NCBI GenBank assembly: GCA_019022495.1
Contig: JAFEKR010000007.1
Location: 620,001-684,000 of the forward strand
DNA: 64,000 nucleotides
Source: Epichloe hybrida
Lineage: Eukaryota; Ascomycota; Sordariomycetes; Hypocreales; Clavicipitaceae
Direction: 5' to 3'
Shown here piece by piece: positions 21,301 through 34,115 of the stretch (within the stretch, counting starts at the first letter, position 1; the number at the start of each line of letters is the position of its first letter). Both the position numbers and the translations under genes were made by a program. A model generated the notes under the pieces. That model was not told where the DNA came from. It saw only the letters and a list, made by a program, of their open reading frames with translations, and ran no database searches.

Positions 21301-24300
21301 ACGAGGTTTGTTCTATGCAAGCCTGTCGAGTTATTCCTGGCGTACTACTGTCTCTGTCAATTAATGCCTCACTTCACCAAGTACTCATGGACAAATATAT
21401 CCCACCCAGAAGAGCAAGGAAAGAAATCACGATTCAGCAGCTGCAGAAGAAGACCATTCATCACTCATGCGCATGGTTGGGGTTAAAGCCGTTTCAATCG
21501 CTTAGACGTCCACGTTGCGTTGTGATGGCATGGCACACGTGGAACGCGGAAAACCCATCAATTCGCCAAACGAAGGCGGTTCTTGATACAACGTGTGAAT
21601 GAATGCATTTCTGGATGAACTTAACATGATAGGATAATCTATCCTCAATTAAGCAACCTCCAACTTTCTATGTGTAGGACACAGAGCTTCTCAGAAGCGG
21701 CCCTCGCTGTTGCCGCTGTCACCGACAACAACCTTGAGTCTGACGGTCAATTGGACAGATTGTTACAGAGTACAGTGTGACGGAATCTCAACGCAGAAGC
21801 GGTCTTGAGGCGAGAGAACTTGGGTGGACATTACGAGCCTCTCCTTATGTAGAACCGGTAAGGCTACACTTTCGTACCGACTGGGATGCTAGACCCTCGT
21901 GCAAGCAAAAAAAAGAAAGTGGACCGGTACGAAATTGCAGCCTTACCGACTCGAAGGAGAAAAGGTCTCCTCCTGCTAAGAGTATTTGGCCATCCCAGTT
22001 GACCATGTGTTGTTGAAGCGTTAATACTGATCAGACCTCAGACACGGAGGGGTTAGAAGGGAACCAAGAAGTAGGAGGCCACGAGAGGCAGAAGATGACA
22101 TGTCTCACGGTTGCTTTTTGCAAACGAAACATGACTACCCGTCCCGACATGTATCGCACCCGCACCCTCCTTTTCTCCATATTTCGACAGACGGACCAGT
22201 CGGACAATTAGTTGATTCATTCAGTGACGCTGGTCGTGGCTCAGTCAATGGCCTAGTGCTCGCCATCCGTGTCCGAGCTGCCGCCCCTCCCCCCGCAGTG
22301 CATATTTGTACAAGAAGAATAGTAGCCCGAGATTTTTTACGAGGACAAAGAGGGAGGTGGGAGGCAGTGCTTGTCCCACACAAAAGAGAGGAAGGGCTGA
22401 ACGGCAAAGATAGAGATGGAAAAAAAGAAGGAAGAAAAACCAATGGCGGCCACTTGCTTGTTGATGAATGAGACGGACAACGGGCAACCAGTAACTGTCC
22501 ATGGGGATTTGCCTGGTATGGAAGGAACAATGTGCTTTTTCCAGGTTCATTGCGCGTACAACACATGCCCCACAGCGATGAGGGGGTTTCGAGGAGTAAA
22601 GGCCGGGATGTATCGTGGCGATTGCCATTGAACTCGTGCGTCGTTGAATCGTTGCGATCAACACATGGTCAGTTCAAAACAATCAAGAGCCCCGACGTCA
22701 AGATAATCTGGTGTACGGAATAAACTGTCATTACGACTCGTTGTGGAACACGCCTCTCCTGTTGGTCCGGCTACACGCATGCGATGTCTCGCAAACGGGG
22801 TGCATGGAGCAAGATAAGAGGTTAAACAAGCTGCTCGGAGAGTTATGGACGCGGGCCTTTTGTACAACCACACATCATTCCGAGTAAAAGTGCCAAAAAA
22901 AGTGACGTGACGTGATTTTGTATAGATGATGCTAATCCGTACGGTCCGTCGTCGACCTGCGAGATAGATGATGCATGGTATCTGCTCCGTGCGGTGGGAT
23001 GCCTTGATATCTGTGCGCCAATGCGTGATGGCATATGTGTGGACTGGGGGAGCTGTAAGTTCATGGCTTGAGTACTCCGTAGCCGCATCTCCTTGTCTGT
23101 TCGCACAGCAAGCCTCCATGCGCTTCGCAAGTAAAGGTGACCGTTCGTGGAACCAAGACTTTACATGTAATCCATGCGTGCAGAGAACCGGCAGGGAAGC
23201 AGTCTGCCAGTCTCAGTCTCAGTCACAGTCGTCAGTCCTGCACGTCCTGCACGTCCTGCATTGGTGGAGGGGCCGGCCAGAAGGTGGTGGGGATTTGTGG
23301 ACGTCATTTTTCCTTCTCCCAGTCAGTGGCAGTCACCCGAGGGGGGGGTTTTTAGTCTCGTTCTCGTCTCGTGTCTCGTCTCGTGTCTCGTCTCGTGTCT
23401 GTCTCGTCTTGCCGTGTCTTGAGTGCTTCACTTCCTTTTTGGCTCGTCCAATGTCAAAACGTACCAGCATGGCTAGCGCATTCTTTGGGGAGACAGATGG
23501 CACACCATACGTACTCCGTACAGGCAGGGATGACAGTGAAGAGGGTGAGCGTTGGTGTCGTCCACCTATATCTATCCTATCATAACCTATCCAGCCTAAC
23601 CCTCACATCTGAAGGCTTGATGCTTTGACTCGATCATGACTTGATGACATTGAGCGCAAACAGACCTGAGCCCGAAGCGCCCGTAACCCAGCTCCACCAG
23701 TGACCACCCACCCCTCTCAAAGTTGCATGGCGGTTGCTATTACCTAGCCTTTACGTATTAGTCCTCAAGGGGAATTCATGTTGCTGTTGCTGTATGAAGT
23801 TTTTTTTTACTCGTGTCTGATACTTGGGCACCGCGCTGACTCGCGACGGTTAGTGTCAAAGATGCCTAAGATGGTGTTCGCAGTTCATATTACCAGGGAT
23901 ATGGGCGATGATGCTCAGACTGCTGCCGCAAGTCCTGTGGCAATTCCTGTGGAAAAAAAAAGAAAAAAGAAGAACGGGCAAGTGAGTGATAGACAGGGTG
24001 TTGGGCATACATAGATAGTACAGACGAGAAGTGACAGAGAGAGGAAGACGGAGCACCCCTGAGTACGGAACAACACGGTGTGAAAGCAATACTACACACT
24101 CCGTACGGATCCGTAGAGTGGTTCAATTAGATCACAATGCTGAGATATTAGTCTCCCTCTCACCCTTGTCCCACTCCCTCGTCGTCGTCGTCGCCGCCGC
24201 CGCCAGTTCAGGAGCAAGGGAGCTTTTCGGCAAGGTGTGTGTGCCCAACCCTTCCAAGACCACTTTCCAAGACCAATTCCAAGACCATTGAGCCGATGCA

Positions 24301-24462
24301 CCGCGTGGGCGGGATTTGGCGTGGCTGCGTGGTGCAGACCAGGTTGGTTAGCTTCCAGCCAGCATCGTTGATCATTGCCATCCATTGCCATCGGCACTCT
24401 GCCGGCGCTGGCTGCCCTGCCTTCCCCGTCTGTCACCCGTCCCTTTTTTGTGGTTTTTTGTG

Positions 24463-24509
24463 TGGATGGATGGATGGATGGATGGATGGATGGATGGATG
24501 GATGGATGG
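24463..24509. repeat. TGGA tetranucleotide microsatellite
   Basis: About eleven perfect tandem TGGA units, followed after a short break by two more TGGATGG groups to about 24530. It lies about 1.5 kb upstream of the RasGEF start codon. Confidence 0.95.
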
Positions 24510-25758
24510 CTGCGGATGGATGGCTGTGGATACCGTTGTGTCTGCTTGCCTGCAGTTTGTGCCGGGGCTGCTCAGGGCGAGGGTCCACTGGGAGAATGGG
24601 AGAGACACTGTCCAGACTAGAACAATAACACGATAAATCATCTCCAGTTGCTCGTTATGGGGGTCCGGGCTCTGTCTTTGCGACTTTGGGACGTGGGTTT
24701 CCCCGATCGACTCGAGTCGTCCGTGTGTGTGCCCATGCTCTCCCTGTCGGCTGTCTGTCTCTACTTGGGGGTTTCTTTGCTTTGCTGGAAGCTGATTTTG
24801 TCAGGGCCCATCTTCGACGTACCTTGCGTCTTCCCTCCTTCCCTTTTCCCGCGCGTGCTGAGAAAAAAACCTGAAAAAAAAAAGGCTCAGGACAACCAAG
24901 AGAGGAACCAAGAGAGGATCACTTTCCAACGATTCTGTTCCCTGAAAACAAGCTTCACTGGTCGACCATTCTGTTTTTTGTGATTTCACCGCTCTGACGC
25001 TCGATACAGCATCCGTGGTCGTGCTGCTCTCTCTCCCTTGTCGAGAGACAGACTAATTACAACGGCTTGCCGACCCGCAAAAAAAAAGGGCGACGAGGGC
25101 CTGGTCTTTCCACCCGCCCCTGCTCCGAACTAGCTTTGCAACTGCTCGTCATTTCTTGATAATCATCTACCATCTCTCCCTCTCTTTCGCTTTCTTCGTT
25201 GCAAAACCACTTGACCAGAAGCTGTGCTGTCACCAGCTGTCATTTCTTGATTGCCAGTGTTTGTTATGCTGCAATTGAACCTGCAAGCCCGGCATATAGG
25301 ATACGCCGATTAGCTCTAGCTTTTCGATATACATTATCACCAGGTAAGACACTATTTCTGGCCGTCTTCTATTCTCTCACCTTCCCGACTTCTTTCTGGC
25401 CTCGCGGTTTGTCGCATGCTGCTTCATTGGAGGGCTTTTTCACACGTCCGGGACCAATGCCGAAACGACTCAGAGTAGGCCCGGAGTACCGAATCTTCCA
25501 CATGCTACTTGCATTCCACGGGATCTTATCTCGCTTGCCTCTGGCTCATTCCAGACGCGAACCCTGCCGGCTTGCCACAACATCTCCTGGCGCGTCATAC
25601 GATATCTAATCGTTCAATCTTAATTTAGCAAATTCTGGCTCAGCCAGCTCATCGATTTCGTGATCAGCAGCAACCGCAAATCGCAATCCTTTGTCAGCCT
25701 CTTCGCTACCATCACCTAAAGGAACCGTCCAAGCAGGCTTTCCCGCCTCGGAGACGGC

Positions 25759-25779
25759 TTTTTTTTTTTTTTTTTTTTT
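25759..25779. repeat. Poly-T tract in the presumed RasGEF leader
   Basis: Twenty-one consecutive thymines about 190 bases upstream of the RasGEF start codon. It may act as a nucleosome-excluding promoter element or lie within the untranslated leader; the sequence does not decide which. Confidence 0.85.
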
Positions 25780-25964
25780 CCAAAACGAAACTCGCCTCGG
25801 CACACATAGGTTTTGAAGTGTCGCCTGGTTTCGATACGGACACGGCGCTTTGACTCGTACGACCTGGTCGGTGACGACTGCTGTGTCGAAGCTGTTCTAC
25901 AGTAATAACTTGATCTGCCGGAGCTTGATGGTCTCGAAGCGCACTGGGTGCCAATACAACAGCA

Positions 25965-28900
25965 ATGCTGAGTGACCTGCCTTTGGGAGCCAACACTCGC
26001 ACGGCTCATGACTTTGCACCTTACCGACAAACAGACGCGGATTCATATGGATCCCAGAATCAACAAACAAAATTATACTCCCACTCACAAATGACTCCTC
26101 CGACAACTCCAAACGGGTCACAGGAGAATCTTCCTCCAGAGCCAACAGGGCCGCCGATCTTTCACAACTTCCTCAGAGCGTTCTATCCATTTCACCCCAG
26201 CTACGCCATCTCCGATTCTAGTGTGACCTTACCATTGGAAGAAGGAGACGTTGTATTAGTGCATTCAGTTCACACCAATGGATGGGCGGATGGAACGCTG
26301 CTGGCTTCTGGTGCAAGAGGATGGCTACCGACTAATTACTGCGAAGCCTACGAACCGGAAGACATACGAAGCCTACTCAAGGCTCTGCTGAACTTCTGGG
26401 ACTTGCTGCGAAGCACATCAGTCAACGACAGCGAGATATTCAGGAATCAAGAATTCATGAAGGGCCTGATCGCTGGTGTTCGGTTTCTCCTGGTATGTTA
26501 CAATCTGCTACAAAACGATGGTATTATCCGAGGAAAAGCACGGGGAGTGTAATCAGGGCTCGGCAGCATCTCACTTACATGTCTTCAGGAACGAACTGGC
26601 TGCCTCAGTAGAGAGTCGACCGTTGTGCAACGAAGTGATGGACTTCGCAAAGGCCGCAAGTCACTACTTTCGGAACTATCGTCCCTGGTCAAAACCGGGA
26701 AACGCTTGCAAGAGAGCCAAAATGGTACACTGTATCCTTCAGAAGATGCAAACGATATTATCGATGAAATGATCCTTCGAGCTTTCAAAATTGTTACAAA
26801 CGGTGTTCGATTTCTCGACGCCTTGGAAGAAGAAAGGAGGGCCCGAGTTCACGCTTCAGTGACTGTCATGGCTACTGTAGCTGAGGAGTCCTACGTCCCC
26901 CCTACACCCCCTGCAGACCGAGCTACATTCGACGATCATAAGCATGGAGAACCAAACTCTCGCACCACGATATCTGATGAAGCCGCGTCAACTGCCGCTA
27001 ATGCCGCTTCGTTGGAAGCAAATGAACCCACTCGGGGGTCTCATGGTCACTGGAACAAGCGTGGCTCGTCACTCAACGCGCCGGTGAACACGAACCCACC
27101 CATCGTCTCCAACCAGAACCGAAATTCGCAAGGCAGCTGTCACAACCATCGCCTATCTTCGGGAATGGCACACAGGGTGTCGCTTGCGGGGCCATCACCT
27201 TTGTCAAGTCCGCAACACCTTGTCTCCGAAAGACTCAACCGCAGTCACGACAAGTTTCTTTCCCATCTCGGCTCTTTCATCGGAAGGTTACATCTGCAGT
27301 CACAATCTCGACCAGAATTAGCCCTAGCCATCAAGCAGTCTGCTACATCTGGTGGGGAGCTTCTTGCTGTCATGGACAGTGTCTGTCTTTACAACAGTTC
27401 CAGCGTCGCAGCGTTGAGCAAAGTCCGTATTGCCATGTTCGAGCGTATTCAAATTCTTGTCTTATGTGCACGTGACACGCTAGTCAATGCGGCCACTGAA
27501 GGTGCGGACATGATCATGCCCCAGGACAACGGTATTTTGCTTACCGCGGCCACCGGCTGCGTTCGGGCTGCTGGCGAGTGTGTGGCCAAGACGAAAGCTG
27601 CTATTGAAAGAATCGGGGACTTTGAATTCGAGTTTGATGGCTTCTCGCTAGGCATAGACCTTAGCATACTTGACGTTGCCGAGGAAAGGGCCAGAACCCC
27701 GTCCGTCGTGGAGCAACCAGAAATGCTAGGCAGCACTGCTGAGTCTTTCGAAACCTGCGAGTCGTCCATGACGGCATTGAGACAACCACTCGCGAACACG
27801 ACCGATAAGCCTCTTCCCCGTGTGCCACGCCTCACTATACATGTCAATGAGACTGCGCAACACGGGAGCTCCCCAGCTTCTTCGCGGCCATCATCAAAAC
27901 ACGATGACAACACATCAAGCGTCGCATCTTCCGTATCATCAATCCGCCCTGCACTGCCACCTCTTCCCAAACTCACAACATGCCTCGATACATGTGAAGC
28001 AAACAAGTCCGCCATCGACATGTCCGCCATCGAACAAGACCAACATGCCTCTCGATTTGACAGCCTCGTCGCTTCCAGCGCTGGAAGTAGTGGCACGTAC
28101 CTCAGCAGGGACTCCGAAACTAGTATGGTGTCTCAGACCTCAACTCGCGCAACAACTCCAGATCACTCTCTAGCACCTCGCAGCCAGCCTTCTTTCTCCA
28201 ACTTGAGCGCCGCGGGCAGCTTCTCGCAAGCCGATGACCAAGACGATGTAGAGACGAGACTCCTGGAGAAAACATTTGCTCACGAGCTCATGTTCAACAA
28301 AGAGGGCCAAGTGACTGGCGGCTCCCTTTCTGCCCTCGTCGAGCGGTTGACAACCCACGAGTCCACCCCAGATGCCACATTCGTCTCAACCTTCTTCCTG
28401 ACTTTCCGGTTGTTCTGCCGCCCTGTAAAGCTAGCAGAGGCTTTGATGGAACGGTTCGATTACGTGGGCGAATTCCAACACATGGCGGGTCCAGTAAGAC
28501 TGAGGGTTTACAATGCATTCAAAGGCTGGCTTGAATCCCATTGGAGAGACCAGACTGATCGCGAGGCTTTGAAGATCATTATCCCCTTTGCTGAGCTAAA
28601 ACTGACGTCCGTCTTACCATCTGCTGGCCGAAGGTTGCTAGAACTCGCCAAGAGAGTTTCTGGGGATGGTTCTTTGGTGCCCCGACTTGTGTCATCAATG
28701 GGCAAGACGAATACAGCCATAGGACAGTTCGTTCCCGCAGACACACCCTTGCCTTCGCCCCTGATCACCAAGAGTCAGCAGCACCTTCTCACCTCATTCA
28801 GAACTGGGGGAAATGGTCCAACCGTGCTTGACATCGAACCTCTGGAGCTCGCCCGTCAGTTGACCATCAAACAGATGGGCATTTTCTGTGCTATATTGCC

Positions 28901-29720
28901 CGAAGAGCTCCTTGCTTCGCAGTGGATGAAAAAGGGTGGCATCGACGCGCCCAACGTCAAAGCTATGTCGGCCTTGTCAACAGATATTTCCAACTTGGTG
29001 GCCGAAACCATATTACAGTACCCGGAGATCAAGAAACGGGCTTTGGTTATCAAACAGTGGATCAAGGTGGCTCACCACTGCCTTGAACTACACAACTACG
29101 ACGGGTTGATGGCCATCATTTGCAGTCTTAACAGTAGCACAATCAGCAGACTGCGCAAAACATGGGACGCCATCTCTGCGAAGCGCAAAGAGATGCTGCG
29201 ACACCTTCAAGAAATTGTGGAACCAGCACAGAACAACAAAGTGTTGAGAACTCGTCTTCATGATCATGTCCCTCCATGCCTTCCATTCCTTGGCATGTAC
29301 CTCACCGATTTGACGTTTGTCGATATTGGCAATCCAGCCACCAAGCAAATGTCAATGGGCACGGACTCTGATGAAGATGGCTCTGGCGGCCTGACTGTCG
29401 TCAACTTCGACAAACACACGCGCACAGCAAAAATCATTGGAGAACTACAGCGCTTTCAAATACCGTACCGTCTCACGGAAGTCCACGATCTTCAAGATTG
29501 GCTATCTGCACAGATAAGGCGAGTTCGCGAAGGTGATCCAGGCAATGTCCAAGTAACCTATTATCGAAAGAGCCTTTTGCTGGAGCCACGTGAGATTGCC
29601 TCTCGTCGAGAGGCAGAATCACCAACACCGGTCTCGTCTCATACGGGAGCCTCTCGAGGAGACCTTTTCGGATGGATGACACGGGACCGCAGTCAAACTG
29701 CCACACCGGCTCAATGTTGA
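25965..29720 (+). CDS. CDC25: Ras guanine-nucleotide exchange factor, Cdc25 type with SH3 domain
   Basis: Exons 25965-26492 and 26589-29720 encode 1,219 residues, separated by a 96-bp intron (GTATGT..TTCAG). An SH3 domain spans about 69-128 (AFYPFHPSYAI..GWLPTNYCEAY). A long serine/threonine-rich, probably disordered middle follows, then the RasGEF N-terminal (REM) domain at about 725-850 (LLEKTFAHELMFNKEGQV). The catalytic Cdc25-homology domain is at about 920-1170, with the helical-hairpin region LELHNYDGLMAIICSLNSS. The order SH3-REM-GEF matches fungal Cdc25, which loads Ras with GTP and so controls cAMP/PKA signalling, growth and morphogenesis. The start is the first ATG of the frame; the very long upstream region leaves room for a 5' leader with small upstream frames. 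Confidence 0.95.
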
Positions 29721-31107
29721 GGCATCTAACGACTACCCGATGTCCAGACTTTCACATTCTACCCCTATAAGGCAGGCATGGTTGCTATGCATTTGCCTCG
29801 ACAATGGCGTCATGATCGATTACACCACACACGCATATACTATCCACTATTTTTCCTGTACCTACGAACTTTCTCTCTTGATACCCCTGCTTGATTATTA
29901 CAGGTTTTTTGATTTTATGGCTCATTCTCTCTTCTGGGTTTTGTTTACCTCATTATCGAAGACGCACCGGTTGTTTGGATGGGCGACTTCTGGTCGCTAC
30001 AGTTTCTTCATGTTTCAATAAGCATCATAGCGGTCTTTTTTTTGTTTTTTTGGAGTACCAACACCACGTTCACGAACCGTTGCAACGCACAGTCTCTAGG
30101 ATCTTATGCACTTATGCTACATCAGAGTGTGGAAGTGGTGCGACAAGGCTCTGGCAACACATCAAGGAGCATAGAATTGCAATCTTTCTTGCTACAATAA
30201 CGCTACAAACGCTGCAGAGCGGCTTGTTCGTTTGTTGCGCTTACGCGCCTTACAGGATTGGGTTTATTTTCGCAAATTCAAAATGGAGGTTGGGAAAAGT
30301 GGTATTGCATATTGGTGCCTTTTTTTGTTCCCTTTTTTCTTCCAGGTTCTGGGTGAGAATCAATTTTTTGTTAGTTGTGGAAGTGCACAGCGCGGTCGTC
30401 AGGCGTCAACGGGTTGATTATGGGAAGGTTTTTGTTTTGTTTTAAAAATTGGGTCAAGATGGTTGGCATTGCCCAGGAAACAGCGACAATGATGAATTGG
30501 GAGAAAGCCTTGTGAAACAAATAGTCGTTATCATGCTCTTCTAGCCTAGTTTTATTGTTTGATAGAGCAGGCGAGCCCCCTCACTCCCTGGTGTTCGAAA
30601 GGATCAGTCCAACAGGATTAGCATCAGCGGAAACCCCACGGTTCTCGCATGTAACAGAATCTTGAAATTCTCTTCCTAATTAAAATAACCCTACCGTGGG
30701 ATGTACTTGTGTACCCTGACTTGAACTCGCTGGAGACAATATGCACTCGTTCTCCCATCTGCTTTTGGTTTGTGGTCTGCTCATATCGAAATGATAAGCC
30801 GATCGCTTTCGGCAGCTCAAAGATATTCTTCGGCACAAGCAAGCCAGTCAACACGCAACCACTCGCTAGGCCTCGCCCAGTCTTTCACACAAGGTAAAGA
30901 TTTAGTGCCAGACTTCGAGATAGTCCTTTCCATTGTCCAAACTGTCCGGCACAGAATTTGGGCGTGCGCACAGTGCATAAATCCACGCCCACCTTATTCG
31001 CACGATGCACACAAGTCGACTCCATAACGTCGTCAGCTTGAAAGCATCTAACAGTGTCGTAAACCTCGATTGTGACGTGACGGTGGTCCTCTGCATATTG
31101 GTTTCTC
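29721..31107. other. 1.4-kb spacer between RasGEF and ARMH3-like genes
   Basis: The spacer holds the 3' flank of the RasGEF gene and the promoter of the next plus-strand gene. It is T-rich, with several T4-T8 runs between 29880 and 30440. No supportable frame, repeat array or RNA gene was found. Confidence 0.5.
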
Positions 31108-33321
31108 ATGGAGGCATCGCCCCTCACTCGCCAGCCTCCACCAGAGGTATTTACTCCGAAGATCATAGAGCTGTATTCAGCACTTTTCAAGGTTTGCTGC
31201 AACTCTGTATGGATGTGCAAGCACATGTCGGCAATCCTTCATGACTGACCCATCTTGCCCGACAGGATGACTACGATGGCGAAGAAAAATCCGATGGCTT
31301 CTGGAGGGAATTTTTCCTCTTACGACCGGACCGCCAGAGCCTACGAAATCTGCTGAATGACATTTCCCCGTCAGACGTGCTTTTGTTCGAGGGACGGACG
31401 AGAGAAATATTTGGCAAAGCTATTGCAGCTGTTAAGACGGGCCAAGGTCTTGCACCTCAACATGCACTAGACGTAAGACAGGATCCTGGCCACGTAGAAG
31501 ATTCCTGAGCTAAATCCGTGCAGTCTTTAAGCATCTTTCTTTCTTGCCTCCTTTCCAAGAAATACCCCCATCCGAGCTCCGACATTATCACTATTCTGGC
31601 TGGCCTTGACCATATCGACGCCGTCTTTACCGATTTTACAAGCACTCTAGATTCAATTGTTCGAAATCGGGAATCTTGTGGGTGTTCATGTTGTGACCAG
31701 AAAGCTGTGAGCTGACATTTCGACTCAGTAATCACGCGACACAAAGCGATCAAAGTGCTCCTTGCCGTTGCTGCAGGCGCATATCAAACAACTCTTCTCA
31801 CATATTTGATCCAAAGAGACCTGTTCCCAGCTGTCATAAAGGTATTTCTGCTGTGTTCCTTGGGAGAGAAAAAAAAAACGTGGTACGAAACAACTTCTCA
31901 TTACGCCGTTTCGACAGTTTGTGCAAGATTCGGAAACACTACGTCATGTGCTAGAACCATTTATTCTCTTGGGAATTCTGGCCAGTTACAACAAATTTGA
32001 GTTTCAGAACCCCTATCAAATTCGACTCAAGGATTTCGTGAACGAAGCTACCATTCAGAAAATCATACTTTGTGTTGGGTACACTTGTCAAGCACTTAGG
32101 CTGGACTATATCGACGTTCAAGACGATCTTCCTGAGGGCTGGACACTCAGTAATACCTTGAATTTGATTGGGCTTGGTCTTGTGCTACGGGGGCCAAAGC
32201 CTGAGAAGAAGCCAGTGTACGATGCAGACACTGCAAAGCAGCTATTCTCCAATCTGTAAGTCAGCCCTCATGCCATGTGACTTCCCAGCAATTAGTTTCT
32301 CAAGTGCTAACCTGCTGATAGACCCGATGAGAATGCAGCCATTCTACTAGCCACGTATGATTTTGCTCACGTGAACAAGTTGTTTTGCTTCAATTTCGTG
32401 TCGTTGCCTGGTGAGCAGGGCAATGAACGGCCCATTGCAAGCTACTTATCGCTCACATCGTACTTGCTCCAGCACGCACATTTGTCACACCGAGCCTCTC
32501 ACTACGCACATCTTAACCTCATGGTATTTCGCTTACTCGTCGAAGATCCCATTACTGTCAGGAAGATGTGCAGCGATGAGTTGAAAGCCTCAGTGCGATT
32601 GTGTAGACAACGACAGCCGTTCCTGCCACTGGTGAAGGGAGAGCGAGTGCTTTCAGCCAGTTTTCTTGACTGTATGATTGACGGAATCAATCACAACTTG
32701 AGACGTCGCCTAGACGTTAGTCTCTATACACTGTGCTTGGGTATCCTGTTACGGATCATCTCGTACCTCTCGCGATCGAAAACGCGGCTCACCTATCACT
32801 GGCCAGAGTTTTTCAGGTCTCTGCTGTCACTCGTACGCTTCTTGGCGACCTACACGTCAGACCTGAAAGACTTGACCCATATCAACACGCTACTTGACCA
32901 TGTGGTCAACCTCCTCGCGCTATCACTGTCCGCTGGGGAAGCCTTCTTGCCGACCGCAGCTGCGTATGACGACCTGTTCTACAAGATTGTTGAATCAGGG
33001 GAAGTTCTTGCCAAGTTCAAAGAAAATTATGGATTGAAAAATAGGAAGAGCAACTCAATTGATACGCTCATCAGCGTTAGCACCCATTATGAGCAGATTC
33101 TATCCGAGGGAGGTGGCTCAGCAAAAAACAAGCCAAGCAACTTGACGCCACACCAGGTCACAGAGGTTATCAAACAGGGATACGAAACTCTGAGTATACA
33201 GGCGAAGGAGGGCCTAGACACCTGGGATAACTTCCGCGAAGCAGACGAAAGAACATTGTTGAAACAAATGGCCAGAGCATCTGTTGGTGACGCACGGATA
33301 ATGGTGGAAAAGCAAACATAG
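31108..33321 (+). CDS. ARMH3-like (DUF1741) armadillo-type helical protein
   Basis: Six exons (31108-31191, 31266-31472, 31524-31677, 31729-31841, 31918-32255, 32322-33321) join in frame to 631 residues; the five introns are 51-76 bp. The protein matches the fungal relatives of human ARMH3 (C10orf76). Landmarks are the N-terminal SDGFWREFFLLRPDRQSL segment, DIITILAGLDHIDAVF, and the long C-terminal helical part (HYAHLNLMVFRLLVEDP onward) that holds the DUF1741 region. Human ARMH3 acts with GBF1 and PI4KB at the Golgi; the fungal role is not established, so Golgi function is inferred from family only. Splice choices were guided by keeping the helical frame open, and the 31677/31729 junction (restoring ESLITRHKAIKVL) is the least certain. 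Confidence 0.85.
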
Positions 33322-34115
33322 AGCGTTTTCGATAGATGCGAACACGACAACCAACTTTCCAAAAGCAAATTGACCTTGTCAACAACCGTGCTGCGATATT
33401 TGATGTTAGTCTCAGCATACTCGACGATTGAAGCGAATCAATCATCGGAGCAAGTGTTTGGTTAAGCCGAGTGCTCGAGGTTTTCTGCAATATCGAACGC
33501 TGTTGATACGTGGAGGGCTTTTGCGACCAAACCTCTCTACATAATCTTTGCACACTGGCAAATGACGAGATGACTCGTAGATATTAGCGGAAACTTGGTC
33601 GTCCAAAGCCAGCCAAAATTTCAATTCATCGGTAACTTGTCGTGCGATTTCTCCCCCCAGGCTACCTGAACTAAACCATAGCAGCTCGCTCGGCGTTTGT
33701 ACTCTGCGTCTAAGCGAGAAGACGAGCTTCCCATACAGACGAGCTTCCCATACGGACGATTTCAAAGATTCTTCTCCTTCTTCTTCGCGATGGGGAAATC
33801 TCTTTGACCGGACGCCCCGAATGCAGAGGCAGATTTCTATCTATTGGCTCGATACGGCATGAGGAAATAGCCTAGTTTTAATTCTCCCCATTTATTTGTC
33901 GTGTTGGACGTAGACGGTCTGACGATATATTCTCCAGATGGACAAATCAAGGTAAGCGTAAATACAACATCTTTACTGAACTGACATATATTCTTAGTTG
34001 GGAATCATCTCGACGTGGTATTCAATAGCTAACGTTGCATAATGTAGGTTGTAAGCGAGCTTCATACTTCGATATTTTAGACTTGAAAAAAAAAAGAGCA
34101 AACATGACTGGGAAA
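33322..34115. other. Convergent 3' spacer
   Basis: This 794-bp spacer lies between the 3' ends of the ARMH3-like gene and the amino-acid permease. A near-duplicate GACGAGCTTCCCATAC occurs twice at about 33721-33753. No gene is supported. Confidence 0.5.

Larger units (their letters stand above)
16740..25964. other. 9.2-kb region without a supportable gene
   Basis: The region lies between divergent starts (ISA1 on the minus strand, the RasGEF gene on the plus strand). Frames here are all short, overlap on both strands and lack recognisable domains; the longest (22968-23585) has repeat-derived composition. Base composition does not look strongly AT-biased, so heavy RIP decay of a transposon is not apparent. 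It contains many simple repeats: A22 (18340-18361), a T tract (19505-19518), TCTCG-rich DNA (23355-23410), GTCGTC/GCCGCC triplets (24179-24204), three TTCCAAGACCA copies (24252-24287), a TGGA array (24463-24509) and T21 (25759-25779). Four TACGGAGTA-type words also occur. The last 1 kb is C/T-rich like a long 5' leader of the RasGEF gene. Non-coding transcripts or a long promoter are possible but not shown. Confidence 0.6.

Noticed and set aside
22968..23585. 205-codon plus-strand frame in the gene-free block
   Set aside because: Much of it is translated TCTCG and CAGTCT repeats, several overlapping frames are equally open, and no domain or sensible intron-exon structure can be built around it.
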